Shown here: positions 55,057 through 63,638 of the stretch, one piece after another
Layout of the letters: each line of letters begins with the position of its first letter
Numbering within the stretch: the first letter of the stretch is position 1
From: Sphingobium sp. EM0848
Lineage (GTDB): Bacteria > Pseudomonadota > Alphaproteobacteria > Sphingomonadales > Sphingomonadaceae
NCBI RefSeq assembly: GCF_013375555.1
Contig: NZ_JABXWB010000003.1
Span: 202,014 to 266,013, forward strand
Direction: 5' to 3'
Length of the DNA stretch: 64,000 bases
Translations under genes and position numbers: made by a program
Notes under the pieces: model-generated
The model's input: only the letters and a program-made list of their open reading frames with translations
Told to the model about the DNA's origin: nothing
The model's database searches: none

Positions 55057-55213
55057 GCCAAATGCGCCAAGACTGACGATCGTCGTGCTGTCCTTGACAG
55101 CGAGCTCACGGTGAGTACATTTATGCGAACATGTTCCTATAAGGGAATAACGTCATTTTCTGAACGGAACCCAGTTTGCGCCAGCGCCAACTACCAATGC
55201 AAGGAGTGGGATT

Positions 55214-55684
55214 ATGAAATTTCAGCACTGTTCGATGCCGGCCGATGATCCGAAGAAGGCGGCGGAAACACTGAGTCGCATCTTCGGCGGTCAACTGACG
55301 CGCTTTCCGCCCGGTGGGCCAGATGCCTGGATGGTTTGGTCGAAAGACGAGTCGATACAGCTCGAATGCACGCCCCGCGGGACTGTCCTGACCCCCGACG
55401 ATGACCAAGTGATCCTTGGGGCGCGTGCGGAGCCCCCCACCCGGCACTCCGAGGTTCACATCGGCGTTTGTGTCGATATGCCGAAAGAAGAGATACTAGA
55501 GATTGCTAAGGAGGTGGGCTGGCCCGCATATCCCAGCGTCCGTATCCCAGGTGAAGAAGGGTTCAGCGTTATTGAACTTTGGGTAGAGGGTAAATTTCTC
55601 CTCGAACTGACCGATCCCTCCGACACTGCGCGACTTGAACGTAGCGTTACGGTTGAGGGTTGGAAGGCCGCGTTCGCCCTCTAA
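55214..55684 (+). CDS. VOC / glyoxalase-fold protein
   Basis: This 156-residue protein looks like a vicinal-oxygen-chelate family member. It has QHCSMPADDPKKAAETLSRI at the start, and beta-alpha-beta units with SEVHIGVCVDM near residue 80 and VIELWVEGKFLLEL near residue 120. Possible metal ligands are H5 and E115-E130 region residues, but these are not certain. The family includes extradiol dioxygenases, glyoxalases and epimerases. CAAGGAG precedes the ATG. Confidence 0.75.
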   Translation: MKFQHCSMPADDPKKAAETLSRIFGGQLTRFPPGGPDAWMVWSKDESIQLECTPRGTVLTPDDDQVILGARAEPPTRHSEVHIGVCVDMPKEEILEIAKEVGWPAYPSVRIPGEEGFSVIELWVEGKFLLELTDPSDTARLERSVTVEGWKAAFAL

Positions 55685-55872
55685 TCTGGATGCGGAGAGC
55701 GGTAATCGGCGTGCGCTCCTCTTCAGGCCCTGCGCCGCCGATTTTTCCGCAACGATGTAGGCTCTAAGAGATTGCGACGGACTGTCACCGTCATTCTGTC
55801 GTCTGAACTTGGTTGAATAATGGCGAACAAGGTAGCGAAGCTTATGTTTGAACGCCTGTGCGGAGTTGTCGA

Positions 55873-56631
55873 GTGACAGTAACAAGGACAGCGATCATAG
55901 TTGGCGGCGCTAACGGCATCGGCAAAAGCGTTTCCGAGCGACTGGCAGCAGATGGCTACAGGATCATGCTGGCGGACCTGGACGATGTGAGCGCGCAGAA
56001 TGTGGTTCGCGCGCTGCCGGGTGATGGCCATCAGGCGTTCGCCATCGATGTCACACAAGACACACAGGTCGAATCGCTCATGGACCGCGTTGAGCAAATC
56101 TCTCCCGCAGCCATTCTGGTAGTGGTTGCAGGTGCGATTTTCGTCGATCCTGCGAATGTTCCGAACATAGCACAGTTTCCGACGGCCATCTGGAACAAGA
56201 CATTTGCGCTCAACATCACGGGTACGTTCTTTTGCGTACGCAAATTCGCTAGCCAGCGGCTGGTGAACCCTTTGTCGCATACACGGATCGTAACCTTTGC
56301 CTCTGGATCGGGCCAGCAGGCAGGCGACCCCACCGGCGTGGCCTATGCCGCTACCAAGGCAGCAGTTTTGGGGCTGACACGCGTGGCCGCCTATGAACTT
56401 GCAGCTCATAACATTACGGTGAACGCTTTGTCACCCGGCGCTGTAGGCACACCGATATTTTTTGAGAAGACGAGCGAGGAGGCGCGCGCGGCCCTGGCCG
56501 ACGGTACGCCAATGGGACGATTTGCAGATCCGAAGGAAATCGCCGCCGGCGTCTCCTTCCTCGTTTCACAGGACGCATCCTATGTCACGGGGACTACGCT
56601 CGACATCAATGGCGGATTACACATGCATTGA
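55873..56631 (+). CDS. SDR family oxidoreductase
   Basis: This 252-residue SDR has IVGGANGIGKS near residue 9, where the usual TG is GG, a VAGAI segment in place of NNAG near 85, the serine in FASGSGQ and YAATKAA near 155. A GTG at 55873 follows GGAG by eight bases and matches normal SDR starts; another GTG at 55858 would add five residues. The product may act on the same pathway as the racemase-like protein 30 bp downstream. Confidence 0.88.
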   Translation: MTVTRTAIIVGGANGIGKSVSERLAADGYRIMLADLDDVSAQNVVRALPGDGHQAFAIDVTQDTQVESLMDRVEQISPAAILVVVAGAIFVDPANVPNIAQFPTAIWNKTFALNITGTFFCVRKFASQRLVNPLSHTRIVTFASGSGQQAGDPTGVAYAATKAAVLGLTRVAAYELAAHNITVNALSPGAVGTPIFFEKTSEEARAALADGTPMGRFADPKEIAAGVSFLVSQDASYVTGTTLDINGGLHMH

Positions 56632-56661
56632 CCTAGGTCGTTGCTAACGAAGGACTAAACA

Positions 56662-57423
56662 ATGAAGATCGCTTATCAGGTTCCGGTCGATTATGATGTC
56701 GACGATCCTCATTTCAGCCAAGTAATGGCGCGAATTCGTAAAGTTATCACCGACGTAAAGCGGCCGGAGACAGAATTCGACATGTATCCGGCCGTGAAGG
56801 GCTTGCGAGACACCGATCTTATCGCGAACCTATCGGATCGGTTCAACAATGACGACGTGATCTTTGAGAATATGAAGACCGTTGTCGCTGGCGGAGTGGA
56901 TGGATTGGTCAGCGCCTGCTTTTTCGACAGCGCGCTCTGGCCCGCCCGCCAGAAGCTCGATATTCCTGTTGTCGGACTGGCGGAAAGCTCACTGGCTCTT
57001 GCAAAATTTGTGGGACGCCGCATTGCCGTCATGACCATCGGGCAGCGCCATGTCCCGATCATTGAGGATATGATACGGTCCTACGGCTTCGAGGATAGTG
57101 TCATATCCTCGGCTCCGGCACGCGCCATCCCGACGACCGAGAATGAGGCCGTCAGCTGGTTTCTGGAAGGCCGGATCGAACGGCTGATGGAGGTCGTTGA
57201 GCCTGTCGCGCAGAGTTGCATCCGCGACGGCGCGGACGTCCTGATCATCAGTTGCGGGCTGGTTTCCGTATTGGTGGGTGAGGCCGCGGGGGTCAGAGAG
57301 ATCGACGGGGTACCGTTGATCCTGCCCCTAGCCGCAGCGACGAAGGCGATTGAAACACTGATTGACCTCAAGGCGGCAGGACAGCCTGTCAAAACCACTC
57401 GCGGCCTCTGGGGCCGTCGTTAG
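56662..57423 (+). CDS. Asp/Glu/hydantoin racemase-family protein
   Basis: This 253-residue protein has the two-cysteine layout of the family, with one cysteine in VSACFFDSA near residue 87 and the other in LIISCGLVSVL near residue 197. Members include hydantoin and aspartate racemases, maleate isomerase and arylmalonate decarboxylase. Given the nearby gentisate-pathway genes, a cis-trans isomerase or C-C or racemase role is possible; no choice can be made from sequence. GAAGGA precedes the ATG. It ends a rightward run and faces the GST gene. Confidence 0.85.
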   Translation: MKIAYQVPVDYDVDDPHFSQVMARIRKVITDVKRPETEFDMYPAVKGLRDTDLIANLSDRFNNDDVIFENMKTVVAGGVDGLVSACFFDSALWPARQKLDIPVVGLAESSLALAKFVGRRIAVMTIGQRHVPIIEDMIRSYGFEDSVISSAPARAIPTTENEAVSWFLEGRIERLMEVVEPVAQSCIRDGADVLIISCGLVSVLVGEAAGVREIDGVPLILPLAAATKAIETLIDLKAAGQPVKTTRGLWGRR

Positions 57424-57483
57424 GAAGCGGCGCCGGGGACGTGTCCCCGGCGTCGTGGTAGGGCGCACGCCTCGGACTGCCGC

Positions 57484-58119
57484 TTATTCCGCATCCGGCT
57501 GATTTTCTGGGGCCGCGTTTCTGAATGCCGCCAGCGCAAGGCATGCCTTCTCTACCTCGGCCAGTCGCGGCCAACGGATGTCCACGCCGAAGCGTCGGGC
57601 GTTAACCAATTGTGGCACCAAGCAGATGTCGGCCAGCGTGACCTGATCGCCAAAGCAATAAGGACCGCTCTCCCCGGCGATTAGCTTATCGAAGGCGTCG
57701 AGGCCCTCCTCGATCAGCTCCCGCGCCCACTCGTTCACCTGTTCACCCGACAGTCCCAACCCGCGCAGCCGGTCAAGGATTTTGAGATTTTGCACCGGAT
57801 GAATGTCACAGGCGATGACCTGCGCTGCCGCCCGGATCTTGGCTCGCCGCTGCGCATTGTCTGGCAACAGCTTAGGCCCTGCCACCGTTTCGTCGAGATA
57901 TTCGCATATCGCGAGACTCTGCGTCAGAACCGTGCCTTCCACCTCAAGTGCGGGCAGCAGCCCCTGCGGATTCAGTGCCAGATATTCAGGCGCGCGTTGC
58001 TCGCCCTTGCGCAGATGGTGGAATGCGTCGGCATAGGTGACCTCCTTCAGGTTCAGCGTAATCCGTACGCGATAGGAAGCGGTCGACCGGAAATATCCGT
58101 GCAGTACTGGGTCAGCCAT
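57484..58119 (-). CDS. Zeta-class glutathione S-transferase (maleylpyruvate / maleylacetoacetate isomerase candidate)
   Basis: This 211-residue protein opens with GYFRSTASYRVRI, the zeta-class glutathione-binding motif (S-[ST]-x-S-x-R). It also has NPQGLLPALEV near residue 50 and SLAICEYLDE near residue 67, and ends with a C-terminal helical domain. It should isomerise maleylpyruvate to fumarylpyruvate using glutathione, the missing middle step of the gentisate operon at 36.4-38.9 kb. It lies almost 20 kb away, next to the NTF2-FMO fusion gene on the same strand. Confidence 0.9.
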   Translation of the reverse strand: MADPVLHGYFRSTASYRVRITLNLKEVTYADAFHHLRKGEQRAPEYLALNPQGLLPALEVEGTVLTQSLAICEYLDETVAGPKLLPDNAQRRAKIRAAAQVIACDIHPVQNLKILDRLRGLGLSGEQVNEWARELIEEGLDAFDKLIAGESGPYCFGDQVTLADICLVPQLVNARRFGVDIRWPRLAEVEKACLALAAFRNAAPENQPDAE

Positions 58120-58181
58120 GAGAAACGCAATTCGCTTTAAGGGTGAAATTTGGTAGCATCGGCGCGGATCTTCCTACCCGG

Positions 58182-59966
58182 TCAGGCAGCGACGAGAAGT
58201 TCGCGATTCCCGTTCTGCTCGCTCGTGACCAGATCGCTCTTGATGAGGAGAGCGGTCAAGCGAGAGTAGAAGCGCGACATGGTGAAGGTGCCGCCCGCCA
58301 CAAAAAACCCGGGCTGTCCAGTACGAGCCCACATCCCCATCATTTCATTGTCCTGACCAAGTCCCCAGATTGGGCCGACCTTTTGAGCGACTTTCGAGCC
58401 GAACATCGAACCTACTGCATCCTGAAGCGGGCGATAGCCTGTACCCAGGACCACCAGATCAGCCTCCAATTGCGTGCCGTCGGAGAGGATCGCGCTATTT
58501 GCGCCAAGGCTCGCGAGCCCAACTCCGGCCCTCAGCCCTATCTTGCCCTCGATGATCAGATCGGAGGCGCCGACGTTCAAATAGTAGCCGCTCAAGCTAC
58601 GTACCAGCTTCATGAAGAAGCCGGTATCGTCTTCGCCATTATCCAGCAGGAAACCGACATCTTCCAGATTCCGCAACAGTTCGGCGTCGCCCTCCGCCAT
58701 GACTTTGCTCAAGACGCCATGCACCCGCCGGACAAGATCGAACGGGTTTGCGACCATCAGGTCGGTTTCCTCGATCGACTGCTGCCCTTCGAACCGGCGG
58801 AATGCGCCATATGCGAGACCTGATTGCTCAACGCTCACGACCGTCACCGGCGAGCGCTGCACAAGCACCGGCTTGCCACCGCGAAGATATACATCCTGGG
58901 CGATGTCATGCGCGCTGGTGCCCGCACCCATGACCACGACCGCCTTGCCCGCGACGTCGACATCGCTGTTGAAGGCGCTGGAATGGAGTATCTGGCCGCG
59001 GAAGTCTTCCTGGCCGGGAATGGTCGGAATGTTAGGAATGCCGCTCACACCGATCGCCATGATGATATGGGAGGGACGCATGGTACGGACCGAGCCGTCC
59101 GGCATCTCAACACGCGCCGTCCAGCGGCTCGCGGCCTCGTCATAATCGCCGCTCAAGAATATTGTCCTGTTCCAGACGTTCAATTCCATCGCTTCAGCAT
59201 AATATTCCAGCCACCCTGCTAGCTTGTCCTTTGGAAGAAACACCGGCCAGCTTTCCGGGAACGGCATGTAAGGTAGGTGATTGCAGCAAATCTCGTTATG
59301 AAGTGTCAGCGAGTGATAGCGTGAACGCCAATTGTCGCCGACCCGCTCCGATCGATCGATGATCAGCGCGTCGACGCCAAGATGTTGCAGGCGCGCCGCC
59401 ACCGTCAGACCGGCATGTCCGGCGCCGACAATCAGCACTTGGGGATCACGGTCCTTGTAAGCCCGATGCTCCATCCGCTTGTCGAGCCAGTTTTTAACGG
59501 CCTCCTCACCCGACCGATGTGATGCGCTATCGCGGTGGGTAAGCGACCTTTCGGGAAATCCCTTCAACTCACGTACTGCGGTCACCAGCGTGAACGCATG
59601 CTGCAAACCTGGCTTCAGGCGAAGGTAGCCATGCCCACAAACAGTGTCCGTTTCGTACCGGATAAACTTGCCTTGGAAATCGCCGACACCGGGAACTGTC
59701 TCCTTCTTGACATCGCCCACCGTCGAAAGACGTAGGGGCGTTGCAGACTTGTCGCGGTCGGCGAACATGGCGGCAATGGCAGCAGGACCGTGGGCGGTCT
59801 GGATGCGCTCGTTGAGCGTGAGCATGTCCCGCCAATAGCTGTCTTGGGCAAACAGCGCGCCAAGCGCGGCACTATCATCTGTGGCCACCGCCGCGTTGAA
59901 ATCGGTGCACCATTTGTCGAACATGTCCGGCGCCTTATCCGTTGAAACGGCCTCGCTGATCATCAT
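58182..59966 (-). CDS. NTF2-domain / flavin-containing monooxygenase fusion
   Basis: This 594-residue protein has two parts. Residues 15-130 look like an NTF2 / SnoaL-like domain (AAVATDDSAALGALFAQD, GHGYLRLKPG). Residues 165-590 form an FMO-type monooxygenase with FAD motif GAGHAG at 171-176, a fingerprint-like FRGQILHSS near 320 and a second Rossmann motif GAGTSAHD near 345. It could hydroxylate or Baeyer-Villiger-oxidise a substrate after binding or isomerising it. GAGGTAG precedes the ATG. It is co-directional with the GST 62 bp downstream. Confidence 0.9.
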   Translation of the reverse strand: MMISEAVSTDKAPDMFDKWCTDFNAAVATDDSAALGALFAQDSYWRDMLTLNERIQTAHGPAAIAAMFADRDKSATPLRLSTVGDVKKETVPGVGDFQGKFIRYETDTVCGHGYLRLKPGLQHAFTLVTAVRELKGFPERSLTHRDSASHRSGEEAVKNWLDKRMEHRAYKDRDPQVLIVGAGHAGLTVAARLQHLGVDALIIDRSERVGDNWRSRYHSLTLHNEICCNHLPYMPFPESWPVFLPKDKLAGWLEYYAEAMELNVWNRTIFLSGDYDEAASRWTARVEMPDGSVRTMRPSHIIMAIGVSGIPNIPTIPGQEDFRGQILHSSAFNSDVDVAGKAVVVMGAGTSAHDIAQDVYLRGGKPVLVQRSPVTVVSVEQSGLAYGAFRRFEGQQSIEETDLMVANPFDLVRRVHGVLSKVMAEGDAELLRNLEDVGFLLDNGEDDTGFFMKLVRSLSGYYLNVGASDLIIEGKIGLRAGVGLASLGANSAILSDGTQLEADLVVLGTGYRPLQDAVGSMFGSKVAQKVGPIWGLGQDNEMMGMWARTGQPGFFVAGGTFTMSRFYSRLTALLIKSDLVTSEQNGNRELLVAA

Positions 59967-60120
59967 CTACCTCAATCGTTCATCTGACCCGGCGACGAGC
60001 CGGCCATTGAAAGCCGCTCATCCTTGCGTCCATGCTCAGGCGCGCCCTGCACCCTCGCGGCTCTCAGGCGGACAGGATGGCGCGCCCAAGGCTGCATCTC
60101 TTTTGGCCGCAGCACCGCTT

Positions 60121-61104
60121 TCAATCCGTATAGACGGTGTCCATCGGTTCGACGCCCGCCAATTGCAGCTTCTGAAGGCGGTTCTGCAGGGCCTCGTTGA
60201 CGCTGCTCCATACATTGGTGTGGCGGTCATCGAGGATATCCGGCATATGTTCGTTCACGTCCTCCAGCGTCAGGTTGGGGTTGATGTAACCTTCCGTCGT
60301 CGAAAGAATGTGCCGGAACGTGTGGCCCGCGCCGGTGTCGAGCATGTCGCCGTTCAGATAACAGCTTTCATGGACCAGCCATGCCGCAACTGGTGCGACT
60401 TGCTCGCACCGAAGGTTCCGCTGCCACCAGCGCTCGCCCTCCATTTTTTCAAGCCCTGTGACCTTGTCGGATTCCGGTTTGAAAAAGCCATCGATCAGTA
60501 ATCGTGTATAGCCGAACACGCCAAGCGCGTTGGACTTGATGTCGGCCGAGCCGCCCTCGAATGAAAGCATGCGCGACAGGCCAGCCGCCGCCCATTTCGC
60601 CGATCCGTAGTGGGCGCCATGCGGCATTCCAGCAAGACCAACGTGCGAGGTGATGAACAGGATGCGGCCGTAATTCTGCTTCACCATGTGCGGCCAGGCC
60701 GCCTGCGTAATCAGCCACGGTCCGTCATAATGAACCTGCCGCATCTCTTGAAATTCGCTGTAAGATATCTCAGGAAACGGTGCCCAGTTACAGATGCCGG
60801 CATTGTTGATCAAAATGTCGACGCGACCATAGGTGTCGATCGCGGTCTGGACGATCGCTGCGGCGCCCTCAGGCGTGGCGACGCTGTCATTGGAGGCTAC
60901 CGCGTCCCCTCCGGCCGCGATAATCTCCTGCACGACATCGTCCGCCGGTGAAGCGCTGCCCTCGCTTGCGGGGTGAGGCGAGCAGATGTCGTTGACCACG
61001 ATGCGTGCGCCGCGCGAAGCAAGCAAAAGAGCATGCGCCCTGCCAAGACCACGCCCCGCGCCAGTGACGATCGCCACGCGGCCGTCGAACCTTAGTTCTT
61101 CCAT
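60121..61104 (-). CDS. SDR family oxidoreductase, long C-terminal form
   Basis: This 327-residue SDR has VTGAGRGLGRAHALLLASRGA near residue 13, cut here at the motif, NNAGIC near 100, the serine in ITSHVG near 152 and YGSAKWA near 165. The C-terminal extension of about 70 residues resembles the SDR domain of multifunctional enzyme 2 and related hydroxyacyl-CoA dehydrogenases. AAGGA precedes the ATG. A palindrome AGGAACTAGTTC-like at 61154-61165 lies 50 bp upstream and may be an operator. It is co-directional with the FMO fusion and the Rieske gene. Confidence 0.9.
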   Translation of the reverse strand: MEELRFDGRVAIVTGAGRGLGRAHALLLASRGARIVVNDICSPHPASEGSASPADDVVQEIIAAGGDAVASNDSVATPEGAAAIVQTAIDTYGRVDILINNAGICNWAPFPEISYSEFQEMRQVHYDGPWLITQAAWPHMVKQNYGRILFITSHVGLAGMPHGAHYGSAKWAAAGLSRMLSFEGGSADIKSNALGVFGYTRLLIDGFFKPESDKVTGLEKMEGERWWQRNLRCEQVAPVAAWLVHESCYLNGDMLDTGAGHTFRHILSTTEGYINPNLTLEDVNEHMPDILDDRHTNVWSSVNEALQNRLQKLQLAGVEPMDTVYTD

Positions 61105-61349
61105 TCCTTCACCCTATCCTCTTGACCATTAAACCCGTTTACTGTTCTGTAATAGGAACTAGTTCTTTATCTGGGACAGAGGTAGCCGCTAGGCTCGACC
61201 GGCGCAAGAGATTCTTGCGTGGCCTCATTTGCGGGTCCACTGGATAACTTAGAGTTGCGGCGGTTATGATCGCCCTGGTTGGCTGACTGGAGCGGAGCAT
61301 AGCGCAGACCAGCAGAGCGAGGCACTATGGTTTCCGGGGCCGGCGGGGG

Positions 61350-61585
61350 ATACATGCTTGTCGCTGTTCACCTCCGCCTTCACTCCAGCAACGTGTGCCC
61401 CGAGTAACCGATCTTCCCGGCAATGGAAGTGATCGCAGCCCAGCAAAATGGATAATCGCCCTCACGGTTCAGCACCATGCCGACAGCCCGCTCACCAACC
61501 TCCGGTGCAATCTTGTGCGTCGCCTTGCTGATCGTAGACCCTTCCTCTCAGGAGTTAGGGTCTCCGGCAATACCGGGGCGGTTCA
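61350..61585 (-). mobile_element. IS3-family remnant (left end and decayed orfA)
   Basis: Read on the minus strand the end sequence TGAACCGCCCCGG is followed by the same orfA leader as the copy at 34630-34895. The start codon is changed from ATG to ATC before AGCAAG, and residues such as APEVGERAVGMVLN and GYSGHTLLE are decayed, with a frame slip near GVKAEVNS. The remnant stops at the same relative place as the first copy. It separates the Rieske gene from the SDR. The rest of 61105-61734 holds no recognisable gene. Confidence 0.72.
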
Positions 61586-61734
61586 GTTACCAGACGCAGA
61601 CAATATCATACGATTGACGAAGTGGGGCGTACGCACTTTCCGCCTATAAATTGCGCCACGCATTTATCTGATCCGCAGCCTTGGCCTCGACACATGTCGC
61701 GGGCCAAGGCTGTGCATCGAGCATTCCTGTCCTA

Positions 61735-62877
61735 TCACGCGTCGACAGTGGAGAGATCCATTCTCCGTAAATAATCATTAATCACGTCATGGATACTTTT
61801 CTCAAGCGGAACCATTGGACCGCCGCGATAATTCGCCGACAGGGTGGCCGCCTGGAGGGATTCGACCGCCAGGATATCTTCGGCAGCAATATCATGCACA
61901 TACTTAATGTGAGTCTGCACATCAGCTTCGAAATTCGGCAGGTTGATAACCTCCTCCGGGAACAGAAGATATGCTGTCAGATGGCACTTATCCACTGAAT
62001 CGGGCCAGATTGTGATGATCAGCACTTGGTCGATCCGGGCGAATAGATGCATGTTTGGAGGAATGCGGCAGGATGTCGCGTAATCGTCGCCTAAGCCCTC
62101 CAACCACGGCAATCGTGGGAAGCGGCTCTGGCCATCGGGGGTCAAAGGAGCTCCCCGGTAGCTTGCCTCAATCCATCCAGCTTCGGACTGGATATCGTCT
62201 CCATTGAAGTCGAACTTCTTGCCCAAAGTGTCCAAGTGCAGCACCTGCACATGATAGAAATCCAGTAGGTTCTCGACACCGAACTTCCAGTTACAGCCCT
62301 GAGGAACAGTCTCCTTCCCCCCTATGCGGAGGCGGTCCAGATGAAGATGTCCGAAGCGCTTCTCGAGAGACGCGGCAAAATCCTCGAAGGGCGGCGGGTC
62401 TTTCGCAAAGTTGACGAATATATTGCCGGCCCAGATATTCATGTGAATGCTCGGCAATCGGCAAGTTTTCTTGTCGAAGCCCACATTTTCCGAAACAGTG
62501 GAAGCCCCGAGCAGGGTCCCGTCCAGGCGGTAAGTCCATCCGTGATAAGGGCAGGTGAACAACTTGGCGTTGCCAGTCCCGAAAGCAACTTCGACGCCAC
62601 GATGGCGGCAGACGTTGGCGAAAGCACGGAGAACACCGTCCTTGTCGCGAGACAGCAACAATGGTTCATCGAAGATCCGGATCGCCTTATAATCCCCCGG
62701 ATTGGCGAGTTCCTCCTCGCGTCCGACCATTAGCCATTCCGAATGGAATATCTTCTTCTGCTCTTCTTTGTAGTTTTCCGGACAGCTATAAATCCATCCA
62801 GGAGCATGAAAGGCGCTTGAAATCGGCTTTTGCACGGGGCGAAGATCGCCATCCGCAGAGTTAAGATCGGTCATCAC
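61735..62877 (-). CDS. Rieske-type aromatic ring-hydroxylating oxygenase, alpha subunit
   Basis: This 380-residue oxygenase has the Rieske cluster C90-x-H92 and C109-x2-H112 in CRHRG and CPYHGW. The mononuclear iron site D206-x2-H209-x4-H214 is in LLDFYHVQVLH. It would dihydroxylate or demethylate an aromatic or related ring compound. The C-terminal domain is shorter than in large naphthalene-dioxygenase-type alpha subunits, and no beta subunit is adjacent, so it may be a homo-oligomer. Reductase and ferredoxin genes are absent. It faces TetR across a palindrome, and AGGAGAG precedes the ATG. Confidence 0.94.
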   Translation of the reverse strand: MMTDLNSADGDLRPVQKPISSAFHAPGWIYSCPENYKEEQKKIFHSEWLMVGREEELANPGDYKAIRIFDEPLLLSRDKDGVLRAFANVCRHRGVEVAFGTGNAKLFTCPYHGWTYRLDGTLLGASTVSENVGFDKKTCRLPSIHMNIWAGNIFVNFAKDPPPFEDFAASLEKRFGHLHLDRLRIGGKETVPQGCNWKFGVENLLDFYHVQVLHLDTLGKKFDFNGDDIQSEAGWIEASYRGAPLTPDGQSRFPRLPWLEGLGDDYATSCRIPPNMHLFARIDQVLIITIWPDSVDKCHLTAYLLFPEEVINLPNFEADVQTHIKYVHDIAAEDILAVESLQAATLSANYRGGPMVPLEKSIHDVINDYLRRMDLSTVDA

Positions 62878-62925
62878 TCTCTCCTACTGGACCGCGCAAT
62901 GCAGTGGCTACGTCCGCGGAATCAG

Positions 62926-62947
62926 GTACTGTACTCTGGGGTACAGT
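62926..62947. promoter_or_regulatory. Palindromic operator between the Rieske and TetR genes
   Basis: Eight-base arms TACTGTAC and GTACAGTA match exactly with a six-base spacer. The element lies 49 bp upstream of the Rieske start and 62 bp upstream of the tetR start, and is the only strong symmetric site between them. A TetR-family dimer could bind here and repress both genes. Confidence 0.75.
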
Positions 62948-63008
62948 ATTAACAATGGAGGTCTTCCATATCCTTGTCAATAGTAAATGAACCTGATAGT
63001 ACACCCTG

Positions 63009-63638
63009 ATGAATGAGCAAAAAGGTGGCATCGACCCACGCGAGCAGCGTCGCCTCGATAAGCGGCAAGCGATAGTTGACGCCGCGCGCGATTCCTTCCT
63101 TCGGAATGGCTACGCCTCTACTTCGATGTCGGGCCTTCTGAAGACGGTGGGAGGTTCGAAGGCCACGCTGTGGGCCTATTTTCGCTCCAAAGAAGAGTTA
63201 TTCGAGGCCATATTGGAGCCTGCAATGGCTTTCATGCAGGTTGATGTGGAGCATTCGCTCCAAACGCGTGGCTCGATCGAGGCGGTTGTGACGAATTTCT
63301 GTCGGCGCTTTATGAAAGCGAACGAGCAACCCGAGTCTCTTGATCTGTGGCGACTCATTGCCGCGGAGAGCGGCCGTTTTCCGGAGGTAGCGCGAGTTTT
63401 CCGTGAACGCGTCGTATCGGTCACCGAAGATGCACTAGCGGCTTATTTCGAGAAGGGCGTTCAGAGTGGACTGCTGCGCCAGGAAGACTGCCTTAGCATG
63501 GCCCGGGTCCTGCTCTCGCTATGCATTAATAGGCTCGACCGCAAGCTCTGGAGTGACCCCGACGTCGAGTCCCAAGTCCCCGTCGAAGCCGAGGCCTCTT
63601 GGCTCGCATCAATTTTCCTGCGCGCCTTCGCTACTTAG
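63009..63638 (+). CDS. TetR family transcriptional regulator
   Basis: This 209-residue protein has a TetR_N helix-turn-helix at about residues 18-65 (RDSFLRNGYASTSMSGLL, GGSKATLWAYFRSKEELF). The C-terminal ligand domain resembles the TetR_C_7 / AefR-like type with FPEVARVFRER near residue 122. It is divergent from the Rieske gene with a perfect palindrome in between, so auto-repression and repression of the oxygenase are likely. Ribosome-site signal before the ATG is weak, so the start may be slightly off. Confidence 0.92.
   Translation: MNEQKGGIDPREQRRLDKRQAIVDAARDSFLRNGYASTSMSGLLKTVGGSKATLWAYFRSKEELFEAILEPAMAFMQVDVEHSLQTRGSIEAVVTNFCRRFMKANEQPESLDLWRLIAAESGRFPEVARVFRERVVSVTEDALAAYFEKGVQSGLLRQEDCLSMARVLLSLCINRLDRKLWSDPDVESQVPVEAEASWLASIFLRAFAT

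Noticed and set aside
34630..61585. The two inverted IS3-family remnants as the ends of a 27-kb composite transposon
   Set aside because: The left remnant lies inside one SDR gene whose two halves sit on either side of it, which shows a local insertion and deletion rather than the outer end of a transposon. Both copies also lack orfB and the other terminal repeat.
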